This document shows positions 44,729-53,030 of a stretch of DNA of 64,000 bases, one piece after another. The position numbers and the translations under genes are program-made. The notes below the pieces were generated by a model. The model made no database searches. It was not told the DNA's origin and saw nothing but the letters and a program-made list of their open reading frames with translations. How positions within the stretch are numbered: the stretch's first letter is position 1; each line of letters opens with the position of its first letter. This stretch comes from Cyanobacteria bacterium SZAS-4. Its GTDB lineage: Bacteria; Cyanobacteriota; Vampirovibrionia; Obscuribacterales; Obscuribacteraceae. The stretch lies in the NCBI GenBank assembly GCA_018266255.1, contig JAFEAT010000018.1, positions 1-64,000 on the forward strand. Reading direction: 5' to 3'.

Positions 44729-45220
44729 CTACTCATCTTCTATATCTTGTGCAAAAGAATATGGAATTCGATTGCCCCTGCCCAATTGACTCGTCTTATT
44801 CAAGACAGGCTTGGATCTCACATATTGACTGAAACCGGTCGCATTCAAAGTGATACTACCGGTATGACATTGGATGAGCCACGACCACTCTGCATTCGGT
44901 CCGACAAAATCTGGATTAGGTCGTGTCACCGGTCCATCCCTGGAAATTGAGTCCACCTCAATATCAAGGAAATGCTCGAATCGGAAGTTGACATTGCGGA
45001 CATTTTCGAAGACCAGAGTCGACGGAGCTACCCAAAATTGAAAGTAAGTCTCTTGCTTGGTCGGTCTAACCCAGTGAAATAAGTAGTCTATGTCAAGCCA
45101 CAATTCATTGGTATTCGAAGGTGGAAACGCGACCGCATAAATCGGGCAGTCGTGCCAACCCATTTGAGCGAAATCTTCGTCTGAAGTCCATATGTACTTT
45201 TCCAGGTCAAACTCATCCAT
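44729..45220 (-). CDS. Conserved-type hypothetical protein
   Basis: A 163-residue beta-rich protein with no signal peptide. The N-terminal MGWHDCPIYAVAF followed by LWLDIDYLFHWV and APSTLVFENV is a pattern that I recall from uncharacterised bacterial proteins of about 160 residues, but I cannot name the family. It stands divergent to the toxin-like gene at 45429. Confidence 0.6.
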   Translation of the reverse strand: MDEFDLEKYIWTSDEDFAQMGWHDCPIYAVAFPPSNTNELWLDIDYLFHWVRPTKQETYFQFWVAPSTLVFENVRNVNFRFEHFLDIEVDSISRDGPVTRPNPDFVGPNAEWSWLIQCHTGSITLNATGFSQYVRSKPVLNKTSQLGRGNRIPYSFAQDIEDE

Positions 45221-45428
45221 CTGGCCTTCTCCCGCAGTACGCCACGTAGGTCATGGAATGACATTTTAGCTGAATTGCGTAAATCACGTGCATCGCTGAC
45301 CGCTGTCTGCGCAATTCCACAGTGCTAATTCCTCAAGGCGCCCTTACTCTGAAAACAGAAGCGGCACGAACTTCTCACGGTAACTATCCCTCGGAATCCC
45401 GCCGCTTCTACCCTTTTAAGAGGTCATC

Positions 45429-46280
45429 ATGGAAAACGATTTCGCCAGAGCCGAACGAGAAGCACGAGTATTTGTCGGTGGCGCAGTACAAGGCGCAATC
45501 GAGGAAGCCTGGAGCGCATGCCAGAATCCAACCAAGCTGGCAGGCACAATTGCCACCGATGCCCTGCTGGGAGCAGGAGCCGGCGCCATGTTCTTACTGG
45601 CACCGGAGGTCGCACCAGCACTGGCTGTAGTAGCACTCGGCGGCGCAGTTCTGAACAACATCAACCCGACCGACGCTCCCACAAAAGCACGCAACGCCCG
45701 TCTCCAAAGTATATTTTCAGACACCTGGAATAACACAGACGAAACTCAATGCCGCAATCGCGCTGCTCACGAACTAGGCGTCCCAACTTTCGATTTCGCT
45801 CTTGCCACCACATGTGGAGGCCTGGGATTTAAGGCAGGTAAACAACTAGTAACCACACGCATCGAACAAGCTATTACAAACGAACTAAAAGGATTGTCAG
45901 TCATGTCCAAACCAATGGGAGAAAGCGGTGTTCAAACCCGCATAGGCGATTCCACAGTCACCACATTCAGTGACGGCAAAGTCGTCAAACAACACGACTC
46001 TGGCTATATCGCGCGCTACATTCCCACCGAAGACGGCCGCTACATTGTCACCGAACGCACCCCATCGGGCACACTGTCCTTCACCGCCCCCGATGGCACT
46101 CGTGTTCTCGAAACGTCAACAGGACGCACCTATTCATTCGAGCCAGACGGCTCCCACGACATAATGCGACCCACCGGCTTGCGCCTGCAAGTTAATCCAG
46201 ACGGCACAAAAATCTACACCCACTCAAACGGCATCCAAACCCGCTTCGACGAAAATGGCAAAACCCGAAGTTTCAAATAA
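45429..46280 (+). CDS. Toxin-like protein with hydrophobic helix domain and DG repeats
   Basis: A 283-residue protein. Residues about 30-135 are an Ala/Gly-rich hydrophobic region (ALLGAGAGAMFLLAPEVAPALAVVALGGAV) which aligns with residues 40-140 of the protein at 51300, including the spacing to a shared GLGFKAG/ALGGKAG end. Residues about 160-283 carry repeats of ~16-20 residues with a DG turn (FSDGKVVKQ, TEDGRYIV, APDGTRVLE, EPDGSHDI, NPDGTKIY, DENGKTR), as in YD/RHS-like or phage-fibre-like beta repeats. It is probably a secreted or cell-associated toxin-like protein; there is no identifiable catalytic core. No immunity gene overlaps it. Confidence 0.6.
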   Translation: MENDFARAEREARVFVGGAVQGAIEEAWSACQNPTKLAGTIATDALLGAGAGAMFLLAPEVAPALAVVALGGAVLNNINPTDAPTKARNARLQSIFSDTWNNTDETQCRNRAAHELGVPTFDFALATTCGGLGFKAGKQLVTTRIEQAITNELKGLSVMSKPMGESGVQTRIGDSTVTTFSDGKVVKQHDSGYIARYIPTEDGRYIVTERTPSGTLSFTAPDGTRVLETSTGRTYSFEPDGSHDIMRPTGLRLQVNPDGTKIYTHSNGIQTRFDENGKTRSFK

Positions 46281-46284
46281 GGCA

Positions 46285-46430
46285 ACACAAATTCTGCACC
46301 GTCAAAAAAGTAACGGAACAAGTTTCTATGTCGTCCAATAAATCACCAAAACAAATTTCTATATCGTCAAATATATTGCCGAGAGAAATTTCTGTACCGT
46401 CCAACAAGTAACCGACACAAAATTACTATC
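46285..46430. repeat. Tandem repeats with 33-base period
   Basis: Three complete units at 46318-46350, 46351-46383 and 46384-46416 keep a 33-base period with consensus ACAAATTTCTATATCGTCCAA; a fourth divergent unit precedes them and a partial one follows. They fill the gap between two plus-strand genes. The regular spacing without unique spacers suggests a row of protein-binding sites (iteron- or transposon-end-like), not a CRISPR. Confidence 0.75.
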
Positions 46431-46451
46431 AGTCAGGATAAATACCTCTGT

Positions 46452-47792
46452 ATGTTTTATTCACTTACTAGTTTGCGCGCTTTGATAATTGATGCGGACG
46501 ATTTCGGCGGACGTCCTCAAATTATCACCGACATCATCAAGATGCTAGGTCAAAGCATCGAAGTAGCACTAGTAACTCGTCGAAACTGGATCGCGCGTGT
46601 TCCGCCAGTGCGCACATTTCACCCAATCGACATGACCGAGCATTTGGATTCCAAAATTCTATTGACTCGCGCGATCAAAGAATTGAAAGTGCCACCATGC
46701 TCGACCGTATATCTCTGTAGCTCCACAGTCACCCTTGAACTTACAAAAGACCTTTTATTAGGTTCAGTTGTCTTCCCGAACCAACCACTCAGCGACATAG
46801 AAAAACATTTGCTTTACCAGGAGTCTCCAGACTTCGTGGTCGACTCGTTGGATGCTCTCTACAAATGCCTGTCCATCCTGGACACCGGATACGCCGCAGA
46901 AGTCGCATCATCTCCGGACCGCCTTGTCAAAGCCAATTTCGGACACTCGACCACATTCAGCCCGACCGTTTCAATCACTCCCAACCCAAAGGATTCAACT
47001 GCATCTTTATATAGTTCTTCCGCCAAACCGACTACTCGAGTAGTCAAATTGCCAAACTTGCAACATCCTGAGTGTCCCTATTTTGTTCTGGGTCGCTATT
47101 TCGGTCCATCAGATCCCCGCCACGCTCTGCACGCTCTGAGCCTTCGACTCTCGCATTTCAAACACCACCACTCTCCACACTCCCAGCTCTTTGCAAATCT
47201 ATTCTTGCGTGGCATTGAAGCCGCCACTGGTGGTGTCTTTGATCTGATCACTCAGGTGCCAAGCCGTCCCGAAGTTGGCGACCGTCTTGCTCACATCCTG
47301 CGCATAATGCATTCAAACCTTTCCAAGCAAACTCAACCGGCCGATTCCCCTCATGCACGAACTTCTCCTACTTCGATCCAGTCTGACATCCTGCGATGCG
47401 TCAATAGTTATCCACCCTTAAAGGGTTTGAACCTGAAGGCACGAAAAGCAAGTGTTGCAAAAGTCTTTCAAGTACAGAAGGATATTCAGGGAAAACGAAT
47501 CGTGCTCATCGACGATATAGTCACCACGGGCGCTACTATTAATGCTTGTATCACCGAGCTTAAGTCCGCTGGCGCCGCATCTGTCACCGCTGTCCTGCTC
47601 GCATATCACCCTTACGGGTTGAAAGCACGCCCCAGCAAATCAATAAACATATGCACCGAATGTGGTGAGCGACTGGGCATCACTTTCGACTCTTCCGAAC
47701 TTTATTTTGAGTGCTTAAAACAAACGGGTGACGATAGTCATTCAAAAGTGTCATTCAACAATGCGTTCTCTGAGCAATTTCAAAAAATATGA
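46452..47792 (+). CDS. HAD-like and phosphoribosyltransferase fusion
   Basis: A 446-residue protein. The N-terminal LIIDADDFGG (Asp14 and Asp16) has the DxD motif of HAD phosphatases, followed by VALVTRRNW. The C-terminal domain is a type I phosphoribosyltransferase with the PRPP loop VLIDDIVTTGAT at 351-362 and AAVTAVLLAYHP-like strand; the last part has CTECGER. Related HAD plus PRTase pairs occur in tellurite-resistance (Ter)-associated biosynthetic modules, where they are thought to make a nucleoside-like compound; this link is an inference. No Ter gene is adjacent. Its upstream region consists of the 33-base repeats. Confidence 0.7.
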   Translation: MFYSLTSLRALIIDADDFGGRPQIITDIIKMLGQSIEVALVTRRNWIARVPPVRTFHPIDMTEHLDSKILLTRAIKELKVPPCSTVYLCSSTVTLELTKDLLLGSVVFPNQPLSDIEKHLLYQESPDFVVDSLDALYKCLSILDTGYAAEVASSPDRLVKANFGHSTTFSPTVSITPNPKDSTASLYSSSAKPTTRVVKLPNLQHPECPYFVLGRYFGPSDPRHALHALSLRLSHFKHHHSPHSQLFANLFLRGIEAATGGVFDLITQVPSRPEVGDRLAHILRIMHSNLSKQTQPADSPHARTSPTSIQSDILRCVNSYPPLKGLNLKARKASVAKVFQVQKDIQGKRIVLIDDIVTTGATINACITELKSAGAASVTAVLLAYHPYGLKARPSKSINICTECGERLGITFDSSELYFECLKQTGDDSHSKVSFNNAFSEQFQKI

Positions 47793-48010
47793 TCGCCTAT
47801 GTCAAGCGAAAGGTGGATGTTACGGATTGGTTTCGGGTAGTGAAATTCTAAAAAGTGCTCTAGTACTCGCCAAGTCACCGAGTTTTAATTTGCTCTGCGC
47901 CTACCGTTTTGGAGCTTGCGTGAATCTGGCAGTGTGCCTCGTCTTGTCCCCATCGGTGTTGGTACTACTGGCAGTGCATGGCGCCTACCGCTGTGACTTT
48001 TATTATTCAT

Positions 48011-48053
48011 AATAAAACTCCCCCTGAGTTCCTGCTTAAAGGAATACCAGGGG
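48011..48053 (-). terminator. Terminator after tRNA-Arg
   Basis: CCCCTG (48021-48026) pairs with CAGGGG (48048-48053), and inside TTCCT pairs with AGGAA. Read on the minus strand, the stem is followed by AGTTTTATT. It lies about 30 bases after the tRNA 3' end, in the right orientation. Confidence 0.75.
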
Positions 48054-48082
48054 AAGACCAAAGACTTTTGGATTTGTGAAAG

Positions 48083-48159
48083 TGGCGTGCCCGGAGAGAT
48101 TCGAACTCCCGACCTCATGGTTCGTAGCCATGCGCTCTATCCAGCTGGGCTACGGGCAC
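48083..48159 (-). tRNA. tRNA-Arg (anticodon ACG)
   Basis: Minus-strand cloverleaf: acceptor GTGCCCG pairs with CGGGCAC, D-arm AGCTGGATAGAGC, anticodon stem CATGG/CCATG around loop CTACGAA (anticodon ACG), T-arm with GTTCGAATC. The discriminator is G and CCA is encoded. The ACG anticodon is normally edited to ICG to read CGU/CGC/CGA. The 3' end faces the accessory DNA, the usual target side for integrative elements. Confidence 0.95.
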
Positions 48160-48240
48160 ATTTCGTAGCGGAATATCAATATACCATGCGGTAAGTTGAT
48201 CGATTTTGCAAAGACCAGACGTGTTACAAAATTGTCCGAA

Positions 48241-48807
48241 TTAGTAGTTCTTTCGGTTGCGCGCCCAGTGCAGCACGCTTCCTCGAACGTTCGAATTCGA
48301 GTTCAGCGCAGCCGAACCGGCGGCGGCTGAGTCAGGCTCATACTGCTTGTAAGGAGAATAAGCCTTGACGACCGGAGCCGAAGGCGCCGCTGGTGTGGAA
48401 GATTTCGGTCTGGAAGCGGTCTTCGGTCCACCACCATTCAATAATCTGCCAGTTCTGCCTTGCATCCCCATCGGCGGAGGTGGCGGCGCTTTTTCTGGCA
48501 CTCCGTTATTCGTTTTAGGAAGACTTGTGCGCAGGCTCGGAATCGACTGCGAGTAAGGCTGCCAGCCGGCTCGCGGCAATCCTACCGGTTGCATCGGCAT
48601 ACCGCCTGACCCACCACCGGCTTGAGCTGCCGCCGGATTCGTGCGCTGGTCGTTCACGCTCGGCGCTTCATCTGTAATCGTGATCTGCTGCCGCGCCATG
48701 TAAAAATGCCCCATGTTCGGGTCACTTTGACGCTGAGCGAGCGCCGGTCCGACCGCCAAGACCGCGACCGATAGAGCCGTTAACAAGGAAGCCGAGAGCT
48801 TAGTCAT
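48241..48807 (-). CDS. Secreted Pro/Ala-rich protein
   Basis: About 188 residues from the ATG at 48807, behind a GGAG site. A signal peptide (LLTALSVAVLAVGPALA) is followed by a low-complexity Pro/Gly/Ser/Ala-rich protein with MGMQGRTGRLLNGGGPKT and no recognisable domain. It is probably a periplasmic or surface protein. Confidence 0.6.
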   Translation of the reverse strand: MTKLSASLLTALSVAVLAVGPALAQRQSDPNMGHFYMARQQITITDEAPSVNDQRTNPAAAQAGGGSGGMPMQPVGLPRAGWQPYSQSIPSLRTSLPKTNNGVPEKAPPPPPMGMQGRTGRLLNGGGPKTASRPKSSTPAAPSAPVVKAYSPYKQYEPDSAAAGSAALNSNSNVRGSVLHWARNRKNY

Positions 48808-49136
48808 CATTTCTCCAGTGTCCATCAAACCCTCGTAACAGGCAGCGGCGCAACCTGAGCTCAGTTTAATCGCCTTGTTTTCTCGATGTCAAGCAAAACT
48901 GGGATTAACCCTGGATGCCGGTCTCGAACAAGTAAGCGTTACGCTGCTTTAGATTTAGGATAACAAAATCTCGTTCATTCTGCCGCGCCGCACTGCGCCG
49001 CACACGGCGTGCGAAGATTTTGTTCGCATTCTGAATTGCACGCAAGGATGGCGCGCCGCCTGAGTGTTAGACTTCTCGGTGTTTGAGCAGCCCGCCTGCA
49101 CAGCTTATCCTGGAATAAATCTTTGGAGAATCGCTC

Positions 49137-49991
49137 TTGACCGGAACCTCCGCAATCAATCAAAAGCAAGAATCAACCACGAAAGGTGGAATCCTTGGGC
49201 TTATTGCGGGAGACGGAACGCTTCCTTCGTTGCTCGCCAAATCTGCAAAGGCACGCGGCTTCAAGATCGTTTGCCTGGCCCTGACTGATGAAGCATACAA
49301 AAATGTCGAGCCAAACGCCGATGTAAATATCCGGATTGCGCCCGGACAGCTCGGTCGCAACTTCAAATTGCTGCAACAGAACAAGTGTGACAGTGCCGTT
49401 TTCATCGGCAAAGTGCGAAAGCTAAATGTCCTGAAAAACTTGCATAAGTTCGACTGGACTGCGGTTCGCGAACTCAGCCAGCTCTCGAATTTAAACGATG
49501 ACAGCATTCAAGTTCGCATGGGTGAGTTGATCGAAGAGCTAGGCATCAAGGTCTTGACTCAGTCAGAATTTTTGAGGGAATTATTTCCTGAAGTCGGAGT
49601 GCTGACAAAACGCCAACCCACAGCGCAAGAGTATGTCGATATTGAATACGGAAAAAAGATGGCTAAAGAGTGCGCACGCCTGGACATTGGTCAAACTGTT
49701 GTTGTTCGCAATCGCATCTTATTAGCAGTTGAAGCGGCAGAAGGCACGGATGAAGCTATCAAGCGGGGCGTACAGCTATCGCGCGGGTCAGTTGTTGTCG
49801 TGAAAGTTGCAAAACCCGGTCAGGACCAGCGCTTTGATATTCCAACAGTTGGTATGACTACGTTGGAATCGATGAAATCTGAGGCTGGTGGCGGCGTTCT
49901 CGCTGTTGAAGCGCATGAGACTATGGTTGTCGATCGCGAGGCCATGGTTGCCTACGCTGACAGCGTCGGCATTGCGATTACCGCAGTCTGA
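49137..49991 (+). CDS. lpxI: UDP-2,3-diacylglucosamine pyrophosphatase LpxI
   Basis: A 284-residue LpxI, which hydrolyses UDP-2,3-diacylglucosamine to lipid X and UMP in lipid A synthesis. The N-terminal GLIAGDGTLPSLLAKSAKARG is the family signature, followed by FIGKVRKLNVL, then VVVVKVAKPGQDQRFDIPTVG, where the Asp is the conserved catalytic residue, and the AGGGVLAVEAHETMVVDREAM end. TTG at 49137 is the only start that keeps the N-terminal domain; GGAG lies about 10 bases upstream. Its presence implies a lipid-A-containing outer membrane. Confidence 0.95.
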   Translation: MTGTSAINQKQESTTKGGILGLIAGDGTLPSLLAKSAKARGFKIVCLALTDEAYKNVEPNADVNIRIAPGQLGRNFKLLQQNKCDSAVFIGKVRKLNVLKNLHKFDWTAVRELSQLSNLNDDSIQVRMGELIEELGIKVLTQSEFLRELFPEVGVLTKRQPTAQEYVDIEYGKKMAKECARLDIGQTVVVRNRILLAVEAAEGTDEAIKRGVQLSRGSVVVVKVAKPGQDQRFDIPTVGMTTLESMKSEAGGGVLAVEAHETMVVDREAMVAYADSVGIAITAV

Positions 49992-50129
49992 TTCGCCTCC
50001 CGCGCCGCCACTGACACGCTGAAAGTTTATACAGGGAATACACTGAGTTTTTACCAGTCATAAAGTCGTGAGCAGGAAGCAATGTTCGATGCCATAATGA
50101 TGTAATCCAACCCAGCTGTGAGTTTAGGC

Positions 50130-51227
50130 ATGCCTTCAACCAAATTTGCGCTACTCAATTTCGCCGCGTTAACAGTCCTGATTTCGACAGCGGCTGTGCC
50201 TACCGCGTTTGCAGACAATCATTCGACCGCGGTCAAAAATCCTTCGGCACAAGCGCAGCTTAACGAGGTGGGCCAAGAGTCAGCGCAAGAAGAAGCCAGT
50301 GGCACCGATGTCGAAGCCGCTTATGCCGCCGCAGTAGAGAAAGCCAATGCCCAGCGCACATTGGCTCAGAATCAGAGTCTCGAACATTACGACCTGGCGC
50401 GTTACTACTGGTCTCGCTGGAACCTGAAAATGGCTGAAATCGAGTACCAGGCAGCGATCATGTATTTCCCAGAGTTGAAGGTTGCCCACCGCGACTATTG
50501 CATTCTCTCGATGTTCACCGCTCATCCTTCCCGCTCATTGGCTGAATTGATGATGGTTGTAGGGCTCGGCGAGCCGATTCCGTTCACTGATGAAGAAAAA
50601 GTCGCCTTCAAAAAACAAGCCGCCAAAATGCACAACCAGCAGGGAATCGCTTACGGGCGCAAAAACCGCTGGGACAGAGCAATTTCAGAATTTCGTTGGG
50701 CGCTCACCTATGCCCCAGACAACGCCGCAATCGAGCGCTCTTTAGCGTTTTCATACGCAAAGAAGGGCGACTTCGAAATGGCTGAAAAGTCCTACGTACG
50801 AAGCTTTAGCGAAGATCCATCCGACGGCTACGCGCATGCCGACTTTGCTTTCCTTCTTGCCGACAACGGCGGTGGAGACAAAGCCCTGAAACAGCTATCC
50901 GAAGCCGTTAAGCTCGAACCCCGCGACCCGGCCCTGCATGTCGACATGGGCTGGATGGCTGAATCCAAGGGCGATTTGAAGACTGCCCAGACAGAATTCC
51001 AGCAGGCTGTGAAGCTAAGTCCTAAACACGCTGGGCTTTGGGCTCACCTGGGCAAAGTTCTGGAGCGCGAAGGAAAGGCTCAAGACGCCACCAATGCCTA
51101 TTCTGAGGCATTAGCGCTTGATCCCGGTCAGGATGAAGCCAAACAGCGCCTCGATAATCTCAAAAATCAGAAGTCGGAAACACCGTCAACGCCTGCCAGC
51201 GCCGAAAATTCCAGAAAGGAATCGTAG
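50130..51227 (+). CDS. Secreted TPR protein
   Basis: About 365 residues from the ATG at 50130 (GTG at 50118 is an alternative), with a signal peptide (TVLISTAAVPTAFA). At least five TPR units are visible from residue 80 on, e.g. WDRAISEFRWALTYAPDNAAIERSLAFSYAKKGDFEMAEKSYVRSF and LKTAQTEFQQAVKLSPKHAGLWAHLGKVLEREGKAQDATNAYSEALAL. It is probably a periplasmic scaffold. It lies in a plus-strand group with the lpxI gene. Confidence 0.85.
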   Translation: MPSTKFALLNFAALTVLISTAAVPTAFADNHSTAVKNPSAQAQLNEVGQESAQEEASGTDVEAAYAAAVEKANAQRTLAQNQSLEHYDLARYYWSRWNLKMAEIEYQAAIMYFPELKVAHRDYCILSMFTAHPSRSLAELMMVVGLGEPIPFTDEEKVAFKKQAAKMHNQQGIAYGRKNRWDRAISEFRWALTYAPDNAAIERSLAFSYAKKGDFEMAEKSYVRSFSEDPSDGYAHADFAFLLADNGGGDKALKQLSEAVKLEPRDPALHVDMGWMAESKGDLKTAQTEFQQAVKLSPKHAGLWAHLGKVLEREGKAQDATNAYSEALALDPGQDEAKQRLDNLKNQKSETPSTPASAENSRKES

Positions 51228-51299
51228 CGTAGTTTCCCCAATGACATAGATGGATGTCCTCGTTAGGATCATCGTGGATGAACCTAACCTTGCGGACCC

Positions 51300-52388
51300 A
51301 TGTCAGACTTCAGTTTCAAGAATATCGAGAATGAGCTTAGCGTTACCGGGCAAGTTGCCATGGCGACACCAGGCAAAATTTTGGATGAGATTCAGAACGA
51401 CTGGAAGAACGACAAAACGAAATTGCTCACCACGACTGTCGAGTCTGCAGCACTGGGTTTTGCTACAGCAATTGCGTTCAAATCGGCTCCAGGAGCAGCT
51501 CTGTTGGCGACGGGTGTGCTTGCGGGGCTGGGCGTAATTTCCAAAACAGCGCCGATGTTTGGTCAAGCTTGGAACGCCAATACAGATGCGCAGCGCGATC
51601 TGTTAGTGAACAAATTCAGCTCTGATTTTGGTAAAACTGGTGCCACACTCGCAGAAGGGTTGCCAGGCTTTGCGCTAGGCGGAAAAGCAGGCTCCATCAC
51701 ACTTGCACGATCGGAAGCGCTGCAAAATTTCACCTATAAAAATCTGACGAAGCCGATTGAATTTCCTCTGCAAGAACAAATCGCGTTCCGCGGACCAGGT
51801 GCCACCATGTTGCCTGAAGGCGCTATCAAAGCGGGTTCTGTTGATGCGTTGAAGTTGAGTGAAACTTTGACACCACAGGCAGGCGTTGAACGCGCTCGTT
51901 CGTTAGACTTGCAAACCGGCAAGGCCAGCCGCATCTTCGTTGGCAAAGAAAATGAAGTGACACCAAAATTCGAAGATCGTTCGGGTCGCGTTCTCATCCA
52001 CACGCATCCACTGGAAGCGGGACCACGTCCTGGTTTTTATGATCTGACAGCGACGCAAGATCTCGGCATTATTCGCAGCGGCGATTACAGAACCTTCTAC
52101 ATCGGTCAAAAAGGGCTTGGCAGCGGCGAAGCGCAGCTCAAGGCGCTGATTCTCGACGACGCAAACAAGCAAGCGTTTATCCTCCACAATCAGCCTGGCA
52201 CCAACGGATACACATGGCAGCATGCGGCTCCGCAGTATGTCGAGTATGAAGGCGCAGCTAGCAGCCTGCGGTCGCTCGATGTAAAGAATGCCTGGTCACA
52301 GTTTGAAGCACTGCCAAGAATCGCAGCACCAGTCAATCCTGTGCATACAGCAATTGCCGCCGGGCAGAAATTGGGCGTTAGCTTGTAA
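51300..52388 (+). CDS. Toxin-like protein with JAMM-like C-terminal domain
   Basis: A 362-residue protein. Residues about 40-140 match the Ala/Gly-rich helix domain of the 45429 protein (KSAPGAALLATGVLAGLGVISKT, then AEGLPGFALGGKAG). The C-terminal half has LIHTHPLEAGPRPGFYDLTA at 232-250: His234, His236 and Asp248 give the HxHP..D layout of JAMM/JAB metallopeptidases, but the usual Ser is Gly and the spacing is one residue longer. It could be a deubiquitinase-like toxin or a related metal-binding domain. No immunity gene follows. Activity is uncertain. Confidence 0.55.
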   Translation: MSDFSFKNIENELSVTGQVAMATPGKILDEIQNDWKNDKTKLLTTTVESAALGFATAIAFKSAPGAALLATGVLAGLGVISKTAPMFGQAWNANTDAQRDLLVNKFSSDFGKTGATLAEGLPGFALGGKAGSITLARSEALQNFTYKNLTKPIEFPLQEQIAFRGPGATMLPEGAIKAGSVDALKLSETLTPQAGVERARSLDLQTGKASRIFVGKENEVTPKFEDRSGRVLIHTHPLEAGPRPGFYDLTATQDLGIIRSGDYRTFYIGQKGLGSGEAQLKALILDDANKQAFILHNQPGTNGYTWQHAAPQYVEYEGAASSLRSLDVKNAWSQFEALPRIAAPVNPVHTAIAAGQKLGVSL

Positions 52389-52570
52389 GGTGATCTGATC
52401 GTATATATCAAGAAAGTATCAAGCTGAGTGGGCTTGTGTAACGCCTTTTCGCTTTTAACCTCAAAACTATTTAAATGGTTGAGCCCACGTTGTAAGATCT
52501 TAGCCGAGCTCCCAGCCAGCCTGTATTCCATTTGGACCCAGGCACCATCTTTTTATTGCGTGGAGAGAGT

Positions 52571-53008
52571 GTGAAAGCATCAGCGTCGGAAGGCATCAAA
52601 GCCTACACAAAATACCTGTGGTTCGACACGAAGAAACGCAGAGAATACATTCGAATAACAGATGACGTGCAGGCCTTTCTTGATGAATCGGGCCTGCGCG
52701 ACGGTTTTATATTGGTTTCGGCGATGCACATCACAGCCGGTGTCTATATAAATGATTGGGAAAATGGCTTGCTCAAAGATATTGACGAATGGGTGGAAAA
52801 ACTGGCACCAGTTAATCCCGACTACAATCACCACAAAACTGGTGAAGACAATGGAGACGCGCATCTAAAGCGTATCTTGATCAACCATCAAGTGACGGTG
52901 CCAGTTACTGATGGCAAGTTGGATTTGGGACCATGGGAGCAAATTTTTTACGCGGAGTTCGACGGCAAGCGACGTAAACGCGTCGTGCTCAAAGCATTAG
53001 GCATATAG
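52571..53008 (+). CDS. YjbQ/UPF0047 family protein
   Basis: A 145-residue protein of the YjbQ family (secondary thiamine-phosphate synthase activity). Typical stretches are LVSAMHITAGVYIND, DEWVEKLAP, the DNGDAHLKRIL loop, and LGPWEQIFYAEFDGKRRKRV at the end. The GTG at 52571 is chosen because GGAGAGA precedes it and the length then matches the family. The true cellular role is unclear. It lies 22 bases before glnN and may be in its operon. Confidence 0.9.
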   Translation: MKASASEGIKAYTKYLWFDTKKRREYIRITDDVQAFLDESGLRDGFILVSAMHITAGVYINDWENGLLKDIDEWVEKLAPVNPDYNHHKTGEDNGDAHLKRILINHQVTVPVTDGKLDLGPWEQIFYAEFDGKRRKRVVLKALGI

Positions 53009-53030
53009 TTCGGGGAGGAGTAGTTCGTTA

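Noticed and set aside
46285..46430. CRISPR array
   Set aside because: The 33-base units are contiguous with no unique spacers between them, and no cas gene is nearby.
47728..48012. A 94-residue frame overlapping the end of the HAD-PRTase gene
   Set aside because: It starts inside that gene in another frame and runs into the tRNA terminator region.
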